From: Phaeobacter sp. 22II1-1F12B
GTDB lineage: Bacteria; Pseudomonadota; Alphaproteobacteria; Rhodobacterales; Rhodobacteraceae
Direction: 5' to 3'
NCBI RefSeq assembly: GCF_002210165.1
Contig: NZ_AQQP01000001.1
Span: 186,001 to 250,000, forward strand
Length of the DNA: 64,000 nucleotides
The notes under the pieces are model-generated. The model was given only the letters and a program-made list of their open reading frames with translations, did no database searches and had not been told where the DNA came from. How positions within the stretch are numbered: position 1 is the stretch's first letter; the number at the start of each line of letters is the position of its first letter. The position numbers were made by a program, and so were the translations under genes. Positions 44,986-55,408 of this stretch are shown here, in pieces.

Positions 44986-46212
44986 ATGTCCGCGCCCAAG
45001 AAAGTCGTGCTGGCCTACTCCGGCGGTCTCGATACGTCGATCATCCTGAAATGGCTTCAAACCGAATACGGTTGCGAGGTCGTCACTTTCACTGCCGACC
45101 TTGGTCAGGGCGAAGAGCTTGAACCGGCCCGCAAGAAAGCTGAGCTGCTGGGCATCAAACCCGAGAACATTCATATCGAAGACGTTCGCGAAGAATTCGT
45201 CCGCGACTTTGTCTTTCCGATGTTCCGGGCAAACGCACTTTACGAAGGCCAATACCTGCTTGGCACCTCTATCGCGCGTCCGCTGATTTCCAAGCGACTG
45301 GTTGAGATCGCAGCAGAAAGCGGTGCCGACGCCGTTGCCCACGGCGCGACGGGCAAGGGCAACGATCAGGTTCGCTTTGAACTTGCCGCCTATGCGCTGA
45401 ATCCGGACATCAAGGTGATCGCTCCGTGGCGCGAATGGGATCTTTCCAGCCGGACCAAACTCTTGGCTTTCGCGGAAGAAAACCAGATCCCGATCGCCAA
45501 GGACAAGCGCGGCGAAGCGCCTTTCTCGGTAGATGCAAACCTGTTGCACACCTCTTCTGAGGGTAAGGTCCTTGAGGATCCCGCAGAAGCGGCGCCAGAT
45601 TACGTCTATCAGCGTACAGTCGACCCGGAAAAAGCGCCGGATACGCCCGAGTTCGTGGAAATCAGCTTTGAAAAGGGCGACGCGGTTGCGATCAACGGCG
45701 AAGCGATGAGCCCGGCGACCATCCTGACCAAGTTGAACGAACTTGGCGGAAAGCACGGCATCGGACGGCTTGATTTCGTTGAAAACCGGTTTGTCGGCAT
45801 GAAATCGCGGGGCATTTACGAAACACCCGGGGGTACCGTTCTGCTCGAGGCCCATCGTGGCATTGAACAGATCACCCTTGATGCAGGATCAGGCCACCTT
45901 AAAGATTCGATCATGCCGCGCTATGCGGAACTGATCTATAACGGGTTCTGGTTCAGCCCGGAGCGCGAGATGCTTCAGGCCCTTATCGATTCCAGCCAGC
46001 AACACGTGACAGGCACGGTACGATTGAAGCTGTACAAGGGTTCGGCAACCACGGTTGGCCGTTGGTCGGATCATTCGCTTTATTCCGAAGCGCATGTGAC
46101 ATTTGAAGACGACGCTGGCGCATACGATCAAAAGGATGCCGCAGGGTTTATCCAGTTGAACGCGCTTCGCCTGAAACTCCTAGCCGCGCGCAATCGCCGC
46201 CTTAGCAAGTAA
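44986..46212 (+). CDS. argG: Argininosuccinate synthase
   Basis: ATP-dependent joining of citrulline and aspartate in arginine synthesis. It has 408 residues with AYSGGLDTS (9-17, the ATP pyrophosphatase loop), the [13 protein letters not shown] stretch, [14 protein letters not shown] and the C-terminal [22 protein letters not shown] lies about six bases before the ATG. It is followed by a region of alternative hairpins described separately. Its pathway partner argJ is far away at 16828. Confidence 0.98.
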   Translation: MSAPKKVVLAYSGGLDTSIILKWLQTEYGCEVVTFTADLGQGEELEPARKKAELLGIKPENIHIEDVREEFVRDFVFPMFRANALYEGQYLLGTSIARPLISKRLVEIAAESGADAVAHGATGKGNDQVRFELAAYALNPDIKVIAPWREWDLSSRTKLLAFAEENQIPIAKDKRGEAPFSVDANLLHTSSEGKVLEDPAEAAPDYVYQRTVDPEKAPDTPEFVEISFEKGDAVAINGEAMSPATILTKLNELGGKHGIGRLDFVENRFVGMKSRGIYETPGGTVLLEAHRGIEQITLDAGSGHLKDSIMPRYAELIYNGFWFSPEREMLQALIDSSQQHVTGTVRLKLYKGSATTVGRWSDHSLYSEAHVTFEDDAGAYDQKDAAGFIQLNALRLKLLAARNRRLSK

Positions 46213-46246
46213 ATGAAACGACGGCTCCGTTTCATACGGAGCCGTC
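46213..46246 (+). promoter_or_regulatory. Alternative hairpins directly after argG
   Basis: Two overlapping stems share bases. ATGAAACG (46213-46220) pairs perfectly with CGTTTCAT (46228-46235), and GACGGCTCCGT (46220-46230) pairs perfectly with ACGGAGCCGTC (46236-46246). They cannot form together because both use 46220 and 46228-46235. The second stem is terminator-like but has only a weak T-tract (TCATACTCTTG). This could be a terminator with a competing fold. Confidence 0.6.
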
Positions 46247-46257
46247 ATACTCTTGAC

Positions 46258-46328
46258 CAAACTGAAAGAGCCTCTTCAGGACTCTCGTTTGATCGATACG
46301 GGACTTTTTGCGTAAAAGTTTCAGTTTG
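46258..46328. repeat. Inverted repeat between argG and the sulfotransferase-like gene
   Basis: CAAACTGAAA (46258-46267) is matched by TTTCAGTTTG (46319-46328), a perfect 10-bp inverted repeat enclosing 51 bases. It would close a larger hairpin in the 123-base intergenic region. Function unknown. Confidence 0.6.
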
Positions 46329-46335
46329 AGAAAAT

Positions 46336-47052
46336 TCAGCCAAGCTTGAATGACTGCAACCGCTCATAATGCGGCATGGCCTGTTCTACCAAACTGTGTT
46401 CGAACTCATTCAAATCCGGAAGATTTCCCTCCGGTCCGGCAAAGCCGGTCGACCGGTGTACACTTCCATACCAGTGGGCGGCCCAGATTCCATCGGACGC
46501 GTGGCCTCCGGCGGGCCAGTGCAACATCGCGTCATCCCATTCCAGATCGAGCGCGCCGCATAACAGACGCAGCATTTTTTCGGGATCTTTGCGAATGTCA
46601 TGGCTATCGATGACAACAGGCTTACTGCCCTGCGCCAGAACCTTATCGAATATTTCACCTTGCTGAGTAAATCCGATGTCTTTGAGGCTAAGATCCTCAT
46701 ATTTCGCCGCAAAACTGGCTACAACCCGGGCCGGGTGACGCAGCAGGAAAACATTCTTGACCTCTTTCAACCAGTCCACCGGCACATTGGGCAGCATATG
46801 CTGCGTCATGTGCTTCTGGTAAAAATGCGGCTTGTTCCCGGGGATGGGTCCGATCAACGCCCGCGAGACCGCATCTGCATCCGACGTCTGTGACGCCAAA
46901 ATTTCCTCTCTCATCGGATGGTTCAAGCCCGTTTCAGTCAAATAGGCTGCGTAAAATGGCTCATCCACGACGGCGAAATCGGGCCTGTTGCCAAAAGAGT
47001 ACATCATTGCCGTACTCAAGTTGCGCGGCCCCGACCACATGGCAATTCGCAT
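46336..47052 (-). CDS. Sulfotransferase-like P-loop protein
   Basis: A 238-residue protein beginning MWSGPRNLSTAMMYSF, a 5'-phosphosulfate-binding P-loop variant, with VFLLRHPARVVASF as the second binding strand, both typical of the sulfotransferase superfamily. No acceptor can be inferred. It converges with argG and diverges from msrA (177 bases between starts). cysQ, which removes the sulfotransferase by-product PAP, is elsewhere in the window (3717). Confidence 0.8.
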   Translation of the reverse strand: MRIAMWSGPRNLSTAMMYSFGNRPDFAVVDEPFYAAYLTETGLNHPMREEILASQTSDADAVSRALIGPIPGNKPHFYQKHMTQHMLPNVPVDWLKEVKNVFLLRHPARVVASFAAKYEDLSLKDIGFTQQGEIFDKVLAQGSKPVVIDSHDIRKDPEKMLRLLCGALDLEWDDAMLHWPAGGHASDGIWAAHWYGSVHRSTGFAGPEGNLPDLNEFEHSLVEQAMPHYERLQSFKLG

Positions 47053-47229
47053 TCATTGTCCCTTTCAGCTCTGACGGTTCGTCCCGGTCTTTCGCCGCCA
47101 GCAAAACGCGATGGGCGCGTTTAATTCAAGACCAACGGTAAAGATCACTCAACTCACCGTGAGGCGCGCTGTCCCAGCCTTGTTACATATACGCCTATAT
47201 GACCAGCATGATGTTTAGGGAGGTGACCC

Positions 47230-47892
47230 ATGAACCGTCTTCAGAACCTGAAACCGCTCGCGTTGACCCTGCTCATCGGCTTTGCGCTTGTTATCCGCTG
47301 TAACCCGGCTTCGGCACAATCCGTCGAAACGTTGACGGTCGCAGGCGGGTGTTTCTGGTGCGTCGAAGCCGACTTTGAAAAGGTCGAAGGCGTGGCAGAA
47401 GCAGTGTCGGGGTTTACGGGCGGCGATGTCGAAGATCCCACCTATAACCAGGTAACCAAGGGCGGGACCGGTCATTACGAGGCTGTCGAGATCAGTTTCG
47501 ATCCTTCTGTCGTTTCCCGCTCTCAACTGCTGTCGATGTTCCTGCGATCAATCGATCCGACCGACGCAGGAGGACAATTTTGCGATCGAGGTGACAGCTA
47601 TCGTACCGCGATATTCGTCTCTAATCAGGAAGAACGGTCTCTTGCAGAGCAACAGATAGAGGCGGCCGAAGACAAGCTCGGGCAAGAAATCGTGACGCCG
47701 GTTCTGGAAAAAGAAGCGTTCTATCCTGCGGATTCGTACCATCAGGATTACTACAAAGGACGGAAGCTTGTTCTTACCCGGTTTGGACCGAAAAGCCAGG
47801 CATCCGCATACAAGGCCTACCGCGCGGCATGTGGTCGGGATGATCGAGTGCGCGACCTCTGGGGCGAGGCCGCGCCTTTCGTCGGCAATTAA
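47230..47892 (+). CDS. msrA: Exported peptide-methionine (S)-S-oxide reductase
   Basis: A 220-residue enzyme repairing oxidised methionine. Unlike the cytoplasmic E. coli form it starts with a signal peptide (1-29, cleavage likely after ASA), placing it in the periplasm. The active site is GGCFWCVEADFE (Cys41, with Cys44 also present), and GTGHYEAVEI plus YRTAIFVSNQEE are family motifs. GGGAGGTG precedes the ATG. A further Cys near the end (RAACGRD) may be the resolving one. The stop overlaps the maeB stop: both lie in one TTAA palindrome. Confidence 0.93.
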   Translation: MNRLQNLKPLALTLLIGFALVIRCNPASAQSVETLTVAGGCFWCVEADFEKVEGVAEAVSGFTGGDVEDPTYNQVTKGGTGHYEAVEISFDPSVVSRSQLLSMFLRSIDPTDAGGQFCDRGDSYRTAIFVSNQEERSLAEQQIEAAEDKLGQEIVTPVLEKEAFYPADSYHQDYYKGRKLVLTRFGPKSQASAYKAYRAACGRDDRVRDLWGEAAPFVGN

Positions 47893-50144
47893 CCGAGATC
47901 GCAGGCCGCAAGCACCGCCATATTCAGAATGTCGTTTGCCGTCGAAACAGTCGAGCAAATCTGAATTGGCTTGTCGACCCCTGTCAGGATAGGCCCAATC
48001 ACGGTCGCCCCGGCCATTTCCTGCATCAGTTTGACAGAAATACTGGCCGAATGCCGGGCTGGTACGATCAGGATATTCGCGGGGCCCGTCAGACGCGAAA
48101 ACGGGTAAGCGGCCTGGGCCTTGGCGTTCATCGCGACATCCACGGTCATTTCGCCTTCGAATTCGAAATCGACACCACGTGCTTCTAGTACGTCCGGCGC
48201 TTTGTGCATTTTCTCGGCCCGTTCCGAAACCGGATATCCAAAGGTCGAAAAGCTGACAAAAGCCGCACGGGGCTCTAACCCCATGTGTCGAGCCACATCT
48301 GCGCCCCGTTGCGCAATCGTCGCGAGGTCTTCGGCGTCGGGCCATTCATGAACCAGAGTGTCGCCGATCAGAACGATCCGGCCCTTGTAGAGCACTGCCG
48401 TAATCCCGACTGCCCCATGCTGGGCGTCGGCATCGAACACGTGACCAATCCGCTCAAGAACATGCGCAGATTTGCGTGTAGCACCCGTTACAAGACCATC
48501 TCCATGCCCATGCGCCAGCATGAGTGCCGAAAACACATGCCTGTCCCGCGCCGCAAGCCGATGAATGTCCTGCGCATCGAAACCTTTGCGATTAAGGCGG
48601 TCGTAGAGGAATTGCTTGTAGGTCGAAAGATGATGCGTGTTGGCCGCGTTCACGACTTCAAGCTCTCGCGCAGCATCGCCTAGGCCCGCCGCTTCGAGTT
48701 TCTCGCGCACGTCTTCCTTTCGTCCGACGACAAGCGCCTTTCCCATACCCGATCGCTGATACATCACAGCGGCGCGCAAAACACGCGGATCATCGCCTTC
48801 GGCAAAGATCATGCGAGACTGGGCCGCCCGCGCACGGGCATTCATACCACGCAGAATGCTCGCCGTCGGGTCCATCCGCGATTTAAGGTTAAGCTCATAG
48901 GCGTCCATATCGATGATCGGCCGCCGCGCAGCTCCGGTATCCATACCGGCTTTTGCGACAGCAGGAGGGATCCGGTGAATCAGACGCGGGTCGAACGGCG
49001 TCGGAATGATGTAGTCCCGGCCGAAACTAAGGTTCTTGCCATAGGCGAGAGCAACCTCATCCGGTACATCCTCGCGCGCCAGCTCAGCCAGTGCACGGGC
49101 GCAGGCGATCTTCATTTCGTCATTGATGGCACGCGCGTGGATGTCGAGCGCTCCGCGAAACAGATAGGGAAAACCAAGGACGTTATTAACCTGGTTCGGA
49201 TAGTCGCTTCGTCCCGTGGCGACGATTGCATCGGCACGAACCTGGCGCGCTTCTTCCGGCGTAATTTCTGGATGGGGATTCGCCATCGCAAAAATGACCG
49301 GGTTGTCGGCCATGCTTTCGACCATGGCAGCCGTCACAGCGCCCCTGACCGAAACTCCAAGGAACACATCCGAGCCCTTCATCGCTTCTTCAAGTGTCCG
49401 AAGATCCGTTTTCACCGCGTGAGCCGACTTCCACTGGTTCATCCCCTCGGTCCGGCCCTGATAGATGACGCCTTTGGTGTCGCACATGATGCAGTTTTCT
49501 TGGCGAGCACCCATCGACTTCAGCAATTCGAGGCAGGCGATTCCCGCCGCCCCTGCCCCGTTCAGCACAATGCGCACATCCTCGATCTTTTTTTCCGAGA
49601 TATGCAGCGCGTTGATAAGGCCGGCTGCGCAGATCACCGCCGTCCCATGCTGGTCATCGTGGAAAACCGGGATATCCAGCTCTTCTTTAAGCCTTTGCTC
49701 GATGATGAAGCACTCGGGCGCCTTGATATCTTCAAGATTGATACCGCCAAAAGTCGGGGCCATCAGCTTTACAGCGTTACAGAAAGCGTCCGGATCTTCG
49801 GTATCCAGTTCGATATCGATGCTGTTCACGTCGGCAAACCGTTTGAACAGAACCGACTTACCTTCCATGACCGGTTTGGACCCCAGCGCGCCAAGATTGC
49901 CTAGCCCAAGAACCGCTGTGCCGTTTGTCACTACCGCGACGAGATTGCCCTTGTTCGTGTAGTCATAGGCGAGTTCCGGATTCTCGGCGATGGCCTCGCA
50001 CGGCACCGCAACACCGGGGGAATACGCCAAGCTAAGATCGCGCTGGGTCGTCATCGGCACGGTTGCTCGAATTTCGAACTTTCCAGGCGACGGTTCCAGG
50101 TGAAAGGCCAGCGCCTCTTCGTCGGTTATTTTCGTGTTGGACAT
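47889..50144 (-). CDS. maeB: NADP-dependent malic enzyme with C-terminal phosphotransacetylase domain
   Basis: Converts malate to pyruvate and CO2 with NADPH formation. The 751-residue protein has a malic enzyme half (about 1-425, including YTNKGNLVAVVTNGTAVLGLGNLG and HDDQHGTAV) and a second half like phosphate acetyltransferase (about 430-751, with FAEGDDPRVLRAA and GPANILIVPA). The second half is usually a regulatory domain that senses acetyl-CoA rather than an active enzyme. It is divergent from mutS (138 bases between starts). Confidence 0.96.
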   Translation of the reverse strand: MSNTKITDEEALAFHLEPSPGKFEIRATVPMTTQRDLSLAYSPGVAVPCEAIAENPELAYDYTNKGNLVAVVTNGTAVLGLGNLGALGSKPVMEGKSVLFKRFADVNSIDIELDTEDPDAFCNAVKLMAPTFGGINLEDIKAPECFIIEQRLKEELDIPVFHDDQHGTAVICAAGLINALHISEKKIEDVRIVLNGAGAAGIACLELLKSMGARQENCIMCDTKGVIYQGRTEGMNQWKSAHAVKTDLRTLEEAMKGSDVFLGVSVRGAVTAAMVESMADNPVIFAMANPHPEITPEEARQVRADAIVATGRSDYPNQVNNVLGFPYLFRGALDIHARAINDEMKIACARALAELAREDVPDEVALAYGKNLSFGRDYIIPTPFDPRLIHRIPPAVAKAGMDTGAARRPIIDMDAYELNLKSRMDPTASILRGMNARARAAQSRMIFAEGDDPRVLRAAVMYQRSGMGKALVVGRKEDVREKLEAAGLGDAARELEVVNAANTHHLSTYKQFLYDRLNRKGFDAQDIHRLAARDRHVFSALMLAHGHGDGLVTGATRKSAHVLERIGHVFDADAQHGAVGITAVLYKGRIVLIGDTLVHEWPDAEDLATIAQRGADVARHMGLEPRAAFVSFSTFGYPVSERAEKMHKAPDVLEARGVDFEFEGEMTVDVAMNAKAQAAYPFSRLTGPANILIVPARHSASISVKLMQEMAGATVIGPILTGVDKPIQICSTVSTANDILNMAVLAACDLG

Positions 50145-50282
50145 GACGGCCCCTCCTCGCAGGTCGAAGTGGTCTTACAGGAGCTGAAAGGAGGTCTCAA
50201 CGGGCATTACGTTTTCGCCTTTAACCACCGGGACACGATTTGTAAGGTCCGCTTCAATCCGGGTGGTTCGCAGGGGAAACAG

Positions 50283-52913
50283 GTGTCCAACGTCACGCCA
50301 ATGATGGCGCAATATCTCGAGATCAAAGCAGCATATGACGGTGCTTTGCTGTTTTATCGAATGGGCGATTTCTACGAGATGTTCTTCGAGGACGCGGTCG
50401 CCGCCGCCGAAGCGCTGGATATTGCGCTAACCAAACGTGGTAAACACGACGGGAAAGAAATTCCCATGTGCGGCGTTCCGATCCACGCCGCCGAAGGGTA
50501 TCTCCTGACCCTGATCCGGAAAGGGTTCCGTGTCGCCGTTTGCGAGCAGATGGAAAGCCCCGCCGAAGCCAAGAAACGCGGATACAAGGCAGTCGTAAGG
50601 CGGGAGGTCGTTCGTCTGGTCACCCCAGGCACCCTCACCGAGGACGCATTGCTTGAAGCGCGCAGGCATAACTTTCTTGCCGCATTCGCCCGCGTTAGAG
50701 ACGAATCCGCGCTCGCGTGGGCCGATATTTCAACCGGCTCGTTTCACGTGATGAAGCTGAACAGTGTCCGGCTTGGACCTGAACTTGCCAGGCTAAGCCC
50801 GTCGGAGCTTGTCGTTCAGGAAGATGACGACGCGCCCTATGATCTGGCCGATGAAATGGGAATTTCCCTGACTCCGCTGGGACGCTCAAGCTTCGACAGT
50901 ACCGCCGCCGAAAAACGCCTTTGTGACCTGTTTGGCGTTGCCACGCTCGAACCCTTCGGCAGTTTCGACCGGGCCGAGACCTCGGCGATGGGTGCCTTGA
51001 TCGACTATCTCGAAATCACCCAAAAAGGCAAACTCCCCCTTTTGTCCCATCCGGTGCAGAACTCCGAAGCACATGTCGTACAGATCGATTCCGCAACCCG
51101 GCGCAACCTTGAACTGACCAGATCCCTGAATGGCGGGCGCGACGGCTCGCTGCTTGGTGCCATTGACCGCACCGTGACACCGGGCGGGGCCCGTCTGTTG
51201 GATCAGCGGGTTTCTAACCCGTCCAGAAGGCTCGATGTCATCCAGGATCGACTGGACGCGGTGCAATACTGCATTGAAAATTCAGCAATATCGAATGATC
51301 TCCGAGCCTGTTTGCGCAAAACGCCCGACCTTGACCGGGCTCTGTCCAGACTTTCATTGGACCGCGGCGGCCCTCGTGACCTCGCCTCGATACGGAACGC
51401 GCTTGAACAAGCAAAAACCATTTCCGATATTTTGTCCGTCTCTGGTCTGCCGAACCTGATAAACGAAACCGTCAGGCAACTGGCCGGTTTCGATGATCTG
51501 ACCCAGCTTCTCGACGACGCATTGGTGGCCGACCCGCCACTATTGGTCAGGGATGGCGGGTTCATCGCCAGTGGCTACGATGAGTCCCTCGATGAATCTC
51601 GCGCTTTGAGGGACGAAGGCCGTTCGGTCATTGCAGCGATGCAGCAAAGATACGCAGAGCAGACAAAGATCTCGTCCCTGAAGATCAAGCATAACAACGT
51701 GCTTGGCTATTTTATCGAAACTACGGCGACCCACGCAGAGAAAATGCTCTCTGCGCCGCTTTCGGAATCGTTCATCCATCGACAGACCACCGCCAATCAA
51801 GTGCGCTTTACGACTGTCGAACTATCCGAGATGGAAACCAAGATTCTGAATGCGGGTAACAACGCGCTTGAAACGGAAAAGCGGCTCTATGAGAGGCTGA
51901 GAGAGTCTATTCTGGCCAATGCGGCGCAGATCAGTTCTGCGGCGCGGGCACTTTCGGAAATCGATTTGATGACGGCGTTGTCAGACCTCGCGGTTTCCGA
52001 AAACTGGTGTCGCCCCGGTGTCGACAATTCCCGCGCCTTCGAGATTTCCGGGGGCCGTCACCCAGTAGTCGAACGGGCGCTTAGAAAAGCCGGCGGAAAC
52101 TTCATTGCGAACGACTGCGATCTTTCGGCGGAAACTGGCGCTGCGATTTGGCTCCTCACCGGCCCTAACATGGCAGGTAAGTCGACCTTCCTTCGCCAGA
52201 ACGCGCTGATCGGCCTTTTGGCGCAGATGGGCAGCTACGTTCCTGCGGAATCCGCGCATATCGGCATAATCAGCCAGTTGTTCAGCCGGGTCGGTGCGTC
52301 CGATGATCTCGCTCGTGGGCGTTCGACCTTTATGGTGGAAATGGTCGAAACCGCGACGATCCTAAACCAAGCCGATGATCGTGCTCTCGTCATTCTCGAC
52401 GAAATCGGCCGTGGAACCGCGACATATGACGGGTTGTCCATTGCTTGGGCCACGCTGGAGCACTTGCATCAGACCAACAGATCGCGCGCCCTGTTCGCGA
52501 CCCATTACCACGAGTTGACAGCGCTTGCCGGTAAGCTCGAAGGGGTCGATAACGCCACAGTTTCGGTCAAGGAATGGGAAGGCGAGGTCATCTTCCTGCA
52601 TGAAGTCCGCAAAGGCGCCGCCGACAGGTCGTATGGTGTTCAGGTGGCGCAGCTTGCCGGACTTCCCAAGTCAGTCGTCGCGCGTGCGCGGGTCGTTCTG
52701 GAAGCACTGGAAAAAGGCGAACGTGAAGGCGGTGGAAAGCAAAAGACTTTGATCGACGACCTGCCACTCTTTGCGGCCGTGCCTGCCCCTCAGGAAGCCA
52801 AGCCCGCGAAATCGCCGGTTACGGATCTTCTGGAAGAGATTCATCCAGACGAACTGACACCAAAAGCCGCTCTCGATATGCTCTACAAATTGAAAGAAGC
52901 GGCCAAGATGTGA
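50283..52913 (+). CDS. mutS: DNA mismatch repair protein MutS
   Basis: Recognises mismatches and starts repair. The GTG at 50283, with AGGGGA five bases upstream, gives 876 residues beginning MSNVTPMMAQY; the frame extends 61 codons further into maeB's upstream region, but that is not family-like. The mismatch-wedge site is YRMGDFYEMF, the ATPase has TGPNMAGKST (about 620-630) and DEIGRGTATYDG, and the helix-turn-helix C-terminus is kept. Convergent with grpE. Confidence 0.97.
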   Translation: MSNVTPMMAQYLEIKAAYDGALLFYRMGDFYEMFFEDAVAAAEALDIALTKRGKHDGKEIPMCGVPIHAAEGYLLTLIRKGFRVAVCEQMESPAEAKKRGYKAVVRREVVRLVTPGTLTEDALLEARRHNFLAAFARVRDESALAWADISTGSFHVMKLNSVRLGPELARLSPSELVVQEDDDAPYDLADEMGISLTPLGRSSFDSTAAEKRLCDLFGVATLEPFGSFDRAETSAMGALIDYLEITQKGKLPLLSHPVQNSEAHVVQIDSATRRNLELTRSLNGGRDGSLLGAIDRTVTPGGARLLDQRVSNPSRRLDVIQDRLDAVQYCIENSAISNDLRACLRKTPDLDRALSRLSLDRGGPRDLASIRNALEQAKTISDILSVSGLPNLINETVRQLAGFDDLTQLLDDALVADPPLLVRDGGFIASGYDESLDESRALRDEGRSVIAAMQQRYAEQTKISSLKIKHNNVLGYFIETTATHAEKMLSAPLSESFIHRQTTANQVRFTTVELSEMETKILNAGNNALETEKRLYERLRESILANAAQISSAARALSEIDLMTALSDLAVSENWCRPGVDNSRAFEISGGRHPVVERALRKAGGNFIANDCDLSAETGAAIWLLTGPNMAGKSTFLRQNALIGLLAQMGSYVPAESAHIGIISQLFSRVGASDDLARGRSTFMVEMVETATILNQADDRALVILDEIGRGTATYDGLSIAWATLEHLHQTNRSRALFATHYHELTALAGKLEGVDNATVSVKEWEGEVIFLHEVRKGAADRSYGVQVAQLAGLPKSVVARARVVLEALEKGEREGGGKQKTLIDDLPLFAAVPAPQEAKPAKSPVTDLLEEIHPDELTPKAALDMLYKLKEAAKM

Positions 52914-52943
52914 CCGCGTTCTTTCAGTCTAACGGGCAGGTTT

Positions 52944-53507
52944 TCAGCTCGCCGGCATCGAGGATACGCCGACCTGCGCAGGACGCAAAAGCCGGTCATG
53001 CAGCAGAAAGCCTTCTGCAGCAACCTGGATGATATCGCCGGATTTTGTTCCGGGCACCGGAGCTTCGAACATCGCCTGATGCAGCTGCGGGTCGAACCTG
53101 TCGCCAACCTGCGGTGCGATGATCTCGATACCGTGCTTGGCAAATACGTTCTGCATCTCACGCATCGTCAACTCGACGCCTTCGATCAGCGCAGCAGATA
53201 CTGTTTTCTGCTCTTCGGTCGCGGCTTCAAGCGCCCGTTTCATGTTGTCAAACACGGGCAACAGGTCACGCGCGAGCTTGGAGCCGCCATAATTCTCAGC
53301 CTCGCGGCGATCCTTTTCTGAACGTTTCCGGGCGTTCTCGGCATCCGCCAAGGCCCGCATGAAACGGTCTTTCAGCATATCACGTTCGGCACGAAGAGAA
53401 TCCAGTTCAGCGTCTTCATTGCTGATCTCGCTCATCTCGTCCGCAAGTTCTTCGGCCTCGGCATTCGCAAGGCTATCAAGGAAATCTTCGTTCTTTGGCT
53501 CAGCCAT
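52944..53507 (-). CDS. grpE: Nucleotide exchange factor GrpE
   Basis: Exchange factor for DnaK (encoded at 6288). It has 187 residues: an acidic N-terminus and coiled-coil (about 15-80), then the GrpE core with LLPVFDNMKRALEAA, the MREMQNVFAKHGIEII and the DRFDPQLHQAMFE motif. It follows hrcA by nine bases on the same strand, so heat-shock repressor and exchange factor share a transcript. Confidence 0.96.
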   Translation of the reverse strand: MAEPKNEDFLDSLANAEAEELADEMSEISNEDAELDSLRAERDMLKDRFMRALADAENARKRSEKDRREAENYGGSKLARDLLPVFDNMKRALEAATEEQKTVSAALIEGVELTMREMQNVFAKHGIEIIAPQVGDRFDPQLHQAMFEAPVPGTKSGDIIQVAAEGFLLHDRLLRPAQVGVSSMPAS

Positions 53508-53516
53508 TCTTCACCT

Positions 53517-54581
53517 CTAACTGCGATCGGAGACCACCCGCCCAAGCAACTGGGCGGTATAGTCCACAATAGGAACGATTCGGCCATAATTCAGACGAGT
53601 CGGTCCAATGACCCCAACCGCTCCAATGATCTTTCGGTCAGCGTTCATATAAGGAGACACGACCAGAGAGGAACCCGAAAGTGAGAAAAGTTTGTTCTCC
53701 GAGCCAATAAAAATGCGCACACCGTCCCCGTCTTCGGCCAATTCGAGGAATTCAGCGATGTCCCGTTTCCGCTCGAGATCGTCAAACAGAGTCCGAATCC
53801 GTTCGAGTTCTTGATCGGGATCGTCCCCAGCCAACAGGTTAGACCGGCCCCGAACGATCAATCGTGTCGTTTCTTCGGAATTTCCTTCCCAAATCGCCAG
53901 ACCGCTATCGACAAGATCGCGCGCAAGCTGATCTATCTCCTGACGCCGCCCGACGATCTCGGTATGTATCAACTTGCGTGCTTCGGCCAGCGTCTTCCCT
54001 TCGATCAGGGAGTTCAGAAAGTTGGTCGCTTCTCTCATGGAGCTTGGCGTCTGACCCGGAGGCGGCGTGAACAAGCGGTTCTCTACATGCCCATCCGAGA
54101 AAACCAGAACAACCAGGGCCTTGTTCTGATTCAGCGAAACGAATTCGATATGTTTGATCGCCGCTTCACGTTTCGGTGTAAGCACGAGCGAGGCACCCTG
54201 AGTGACCCCAGACAAGGCCGCACCGATACGATCCAACGCCGTTTCGACATCCTGGCTTGTGCCGCTCATGGTCGCGTCGATTTTCTGGCGATCGGATTCG
54301 TCGAGATCCCCGATTTCCAGCAAACCATCCACGAACATACGCAGACCCATCTGGGTGGGAATCCGCCCAGCAGACACATGCGGGCTATCCAACAAGCCAA
54401 GAAATTCGAGGTCCTGCATCACGTTACGAACCGTGGCTGCACTGACTTTCTCACTAAGAGTCCGGGTAAGCGTACGGCTGCCAACGGGCTCGCCCGTTGT
54501 CAGATAAGATTCCACGACCGATCGGAAAACTTCGCGCGAGCGATCGTTCAGTTCTTCAAGTATCTTCGAAGCGTTATTCAT
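53517..54581 (-). CDS. hrcA: Heat-inducible transcription repressor HrcA
   Basis: Represses groESL and similar genes by binding the CIRCE repeat. From the ATG at 54581, with AAGGGA seven bases upstream, it has 354 residues; the ORF further upstream is not family-like. The winged helix has [14 protein letters not shown] and [18 protein letters not shown], then the GAF-like dimerisation domain and [17 protein letters not shown] at the end. CIRCE-type operators are not seen near any gene in this window, including dnaK and grpE; its targets are probably elsewhere. Confidence 0.96.
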   Translation of the reverse strand: MNNASKILEELNDRSREVFRSVVESYLTTGEPVGSRTLTRTLSEKVSAATVRNVMQDLEFLGLLDSPHVSAGRIPTQMGLRMFVDGLLEIGDLDESDRQKIDATMSGTSQDVETALDRIGAALSGVTQGASLVLTPKREAAIKHIEFVSLNQNKALVVLVFSDGHVENRLFTPPPGQTPSSMREATNFLNSLIEGKTLAEARKLIHTEIVGRRQEIDQLARDLVDSGLAIWEGNSEETTRLIVRGRSNLLAGDDPDQELERIRTLFDDLERKRDIAEFLELAEDGDGVRIFIGSENKLFSLSGSSLVVSPYMNADRKIIGAVGVIGPTRLNYGRIVPIVDYTAQLLGRVVSDRS

Positions 54582-54603
54582 CGCTGATCCCTTACCAGAC
54601 TGT

Positions 54604-54632
54604 AATAAAAGTGCTCTCCCGCGAAAGGTCAA
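54604..54632 (-). promoter_or_regulatory. Candidate promoter of hrcA-grpE
   Basis: On the minus strand TTGACC (54627-54632) is followed after 17 bases by TTTATT (54604-54609), 22 bases ahead of the hrcA ATG. The match to the housekeeping consensus is fair and the spacing optimal. Unproven. Confidence 0.45.
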
Positions 54633-54694
54633 TCGGGGTTGCATCGGGTATCGGGCGAGCGTTATCCCGTAGCCCTGATAGAGAGGGATTTGCC

Positions 54695-55408
54695 ATGCGA
54701 CCGTCAGGACGAGAGTTGAACGAAATGCGGCCTGTTTCAATCGAAACGGGATTTACCAAGCACGCGGAAGGTTCCTGTCTAATCAAGATGGGTGACACGC
54801 ATGTTCTTTGCACGGCCACCATCGAAGACCGGGTGCCGCCGTTTATCAAGGGATCTGGGCTCGGCTGGGTGACAGCAGAATACGGCATGCTGCCCCGCGC
54901 AACAAACACGCGCATGCGTCGCGAAGCAGCTTCTGGCAAGCAAGGCGGCCGAACAGTCGAAATTCAGCGGTTGATCGGTCGTGCCCTCCGAGCAGGCGTA
55001 GATCGTTCTGCCCTTGGCGAACGGCAGATCACCGTCGATTGTGACGTATTGCAAGCCGATGGCGGCACACGCTGTGCCTCCATTACCGGTGGTTGGCTTG
55101 CGCTGCGTCTTGCGGTCAACAAGCTGATGAAAATCGGTGATGTCGTCAGCGATCCACTGGTGGATCCGGTCGCTGCGGTCAGCTGCGGGATTTATGCCGG
55201 GCAGCCTGTTGTCGATCTCGATTACCCCGAGGACAGCGAAGCCGGCGTTGACGGTAATTTCATCATGACCGGCTCGGGCAAACTCATCGAAGTCCAAATG
55301 TCGGCGGAAGGGTCTGTTTTTTCGCGTGACCAGATGAACAACTTGCTGGATCTTGCCGAAAAAGGCGTGTCCGAGCTTGTTGAAAAGCAATTGCAGGCCG
55401 CGAAATGA
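54695..55408 (+). CDS. rph: Ribonuclease PH
   Basis: Phosphate-dependent 3' to 5' exoribonuclease that trims tRNA precursors. From the ATG at 54695, with GAGAGGGA upstream, it has 237 residues. Signatures: [47 protein letters not shown], and [19 protein letters not shown]. It is divergent from hrcA (113 bases) and its stop overlaps the rdgB start by four bases (ATGA). Confidence 0.97.
   Translation: MRPSGRELNEMRPVSIETGFTKHAEGSCLIKMGDTHVLCTATIEDRVPPFIKGSGLGWVTAEYGMLPRATNTRMRREAASGKQGGRTVEIQRLIGRALRAGVDRSALGERQITVDCDVLQADGGTRCASITGGWLALRLAVNKLMKIGDVVSDPLVDPVAAVSCGIYAGQPVVDLDYPEDSEAGVDGNFIMTGSGKLIEVQMSAEGSVFSRDQMNNLLDLAEKGVSELVEKQLQAAK

Noticed and set aside
50740-50755. parS-like CGTTTCACGTGATGAA inside mutS
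   Set aside because: Matches only 12 of 16 positions and has no dyad symmetry on the right half, so ParB binding is unlikely.
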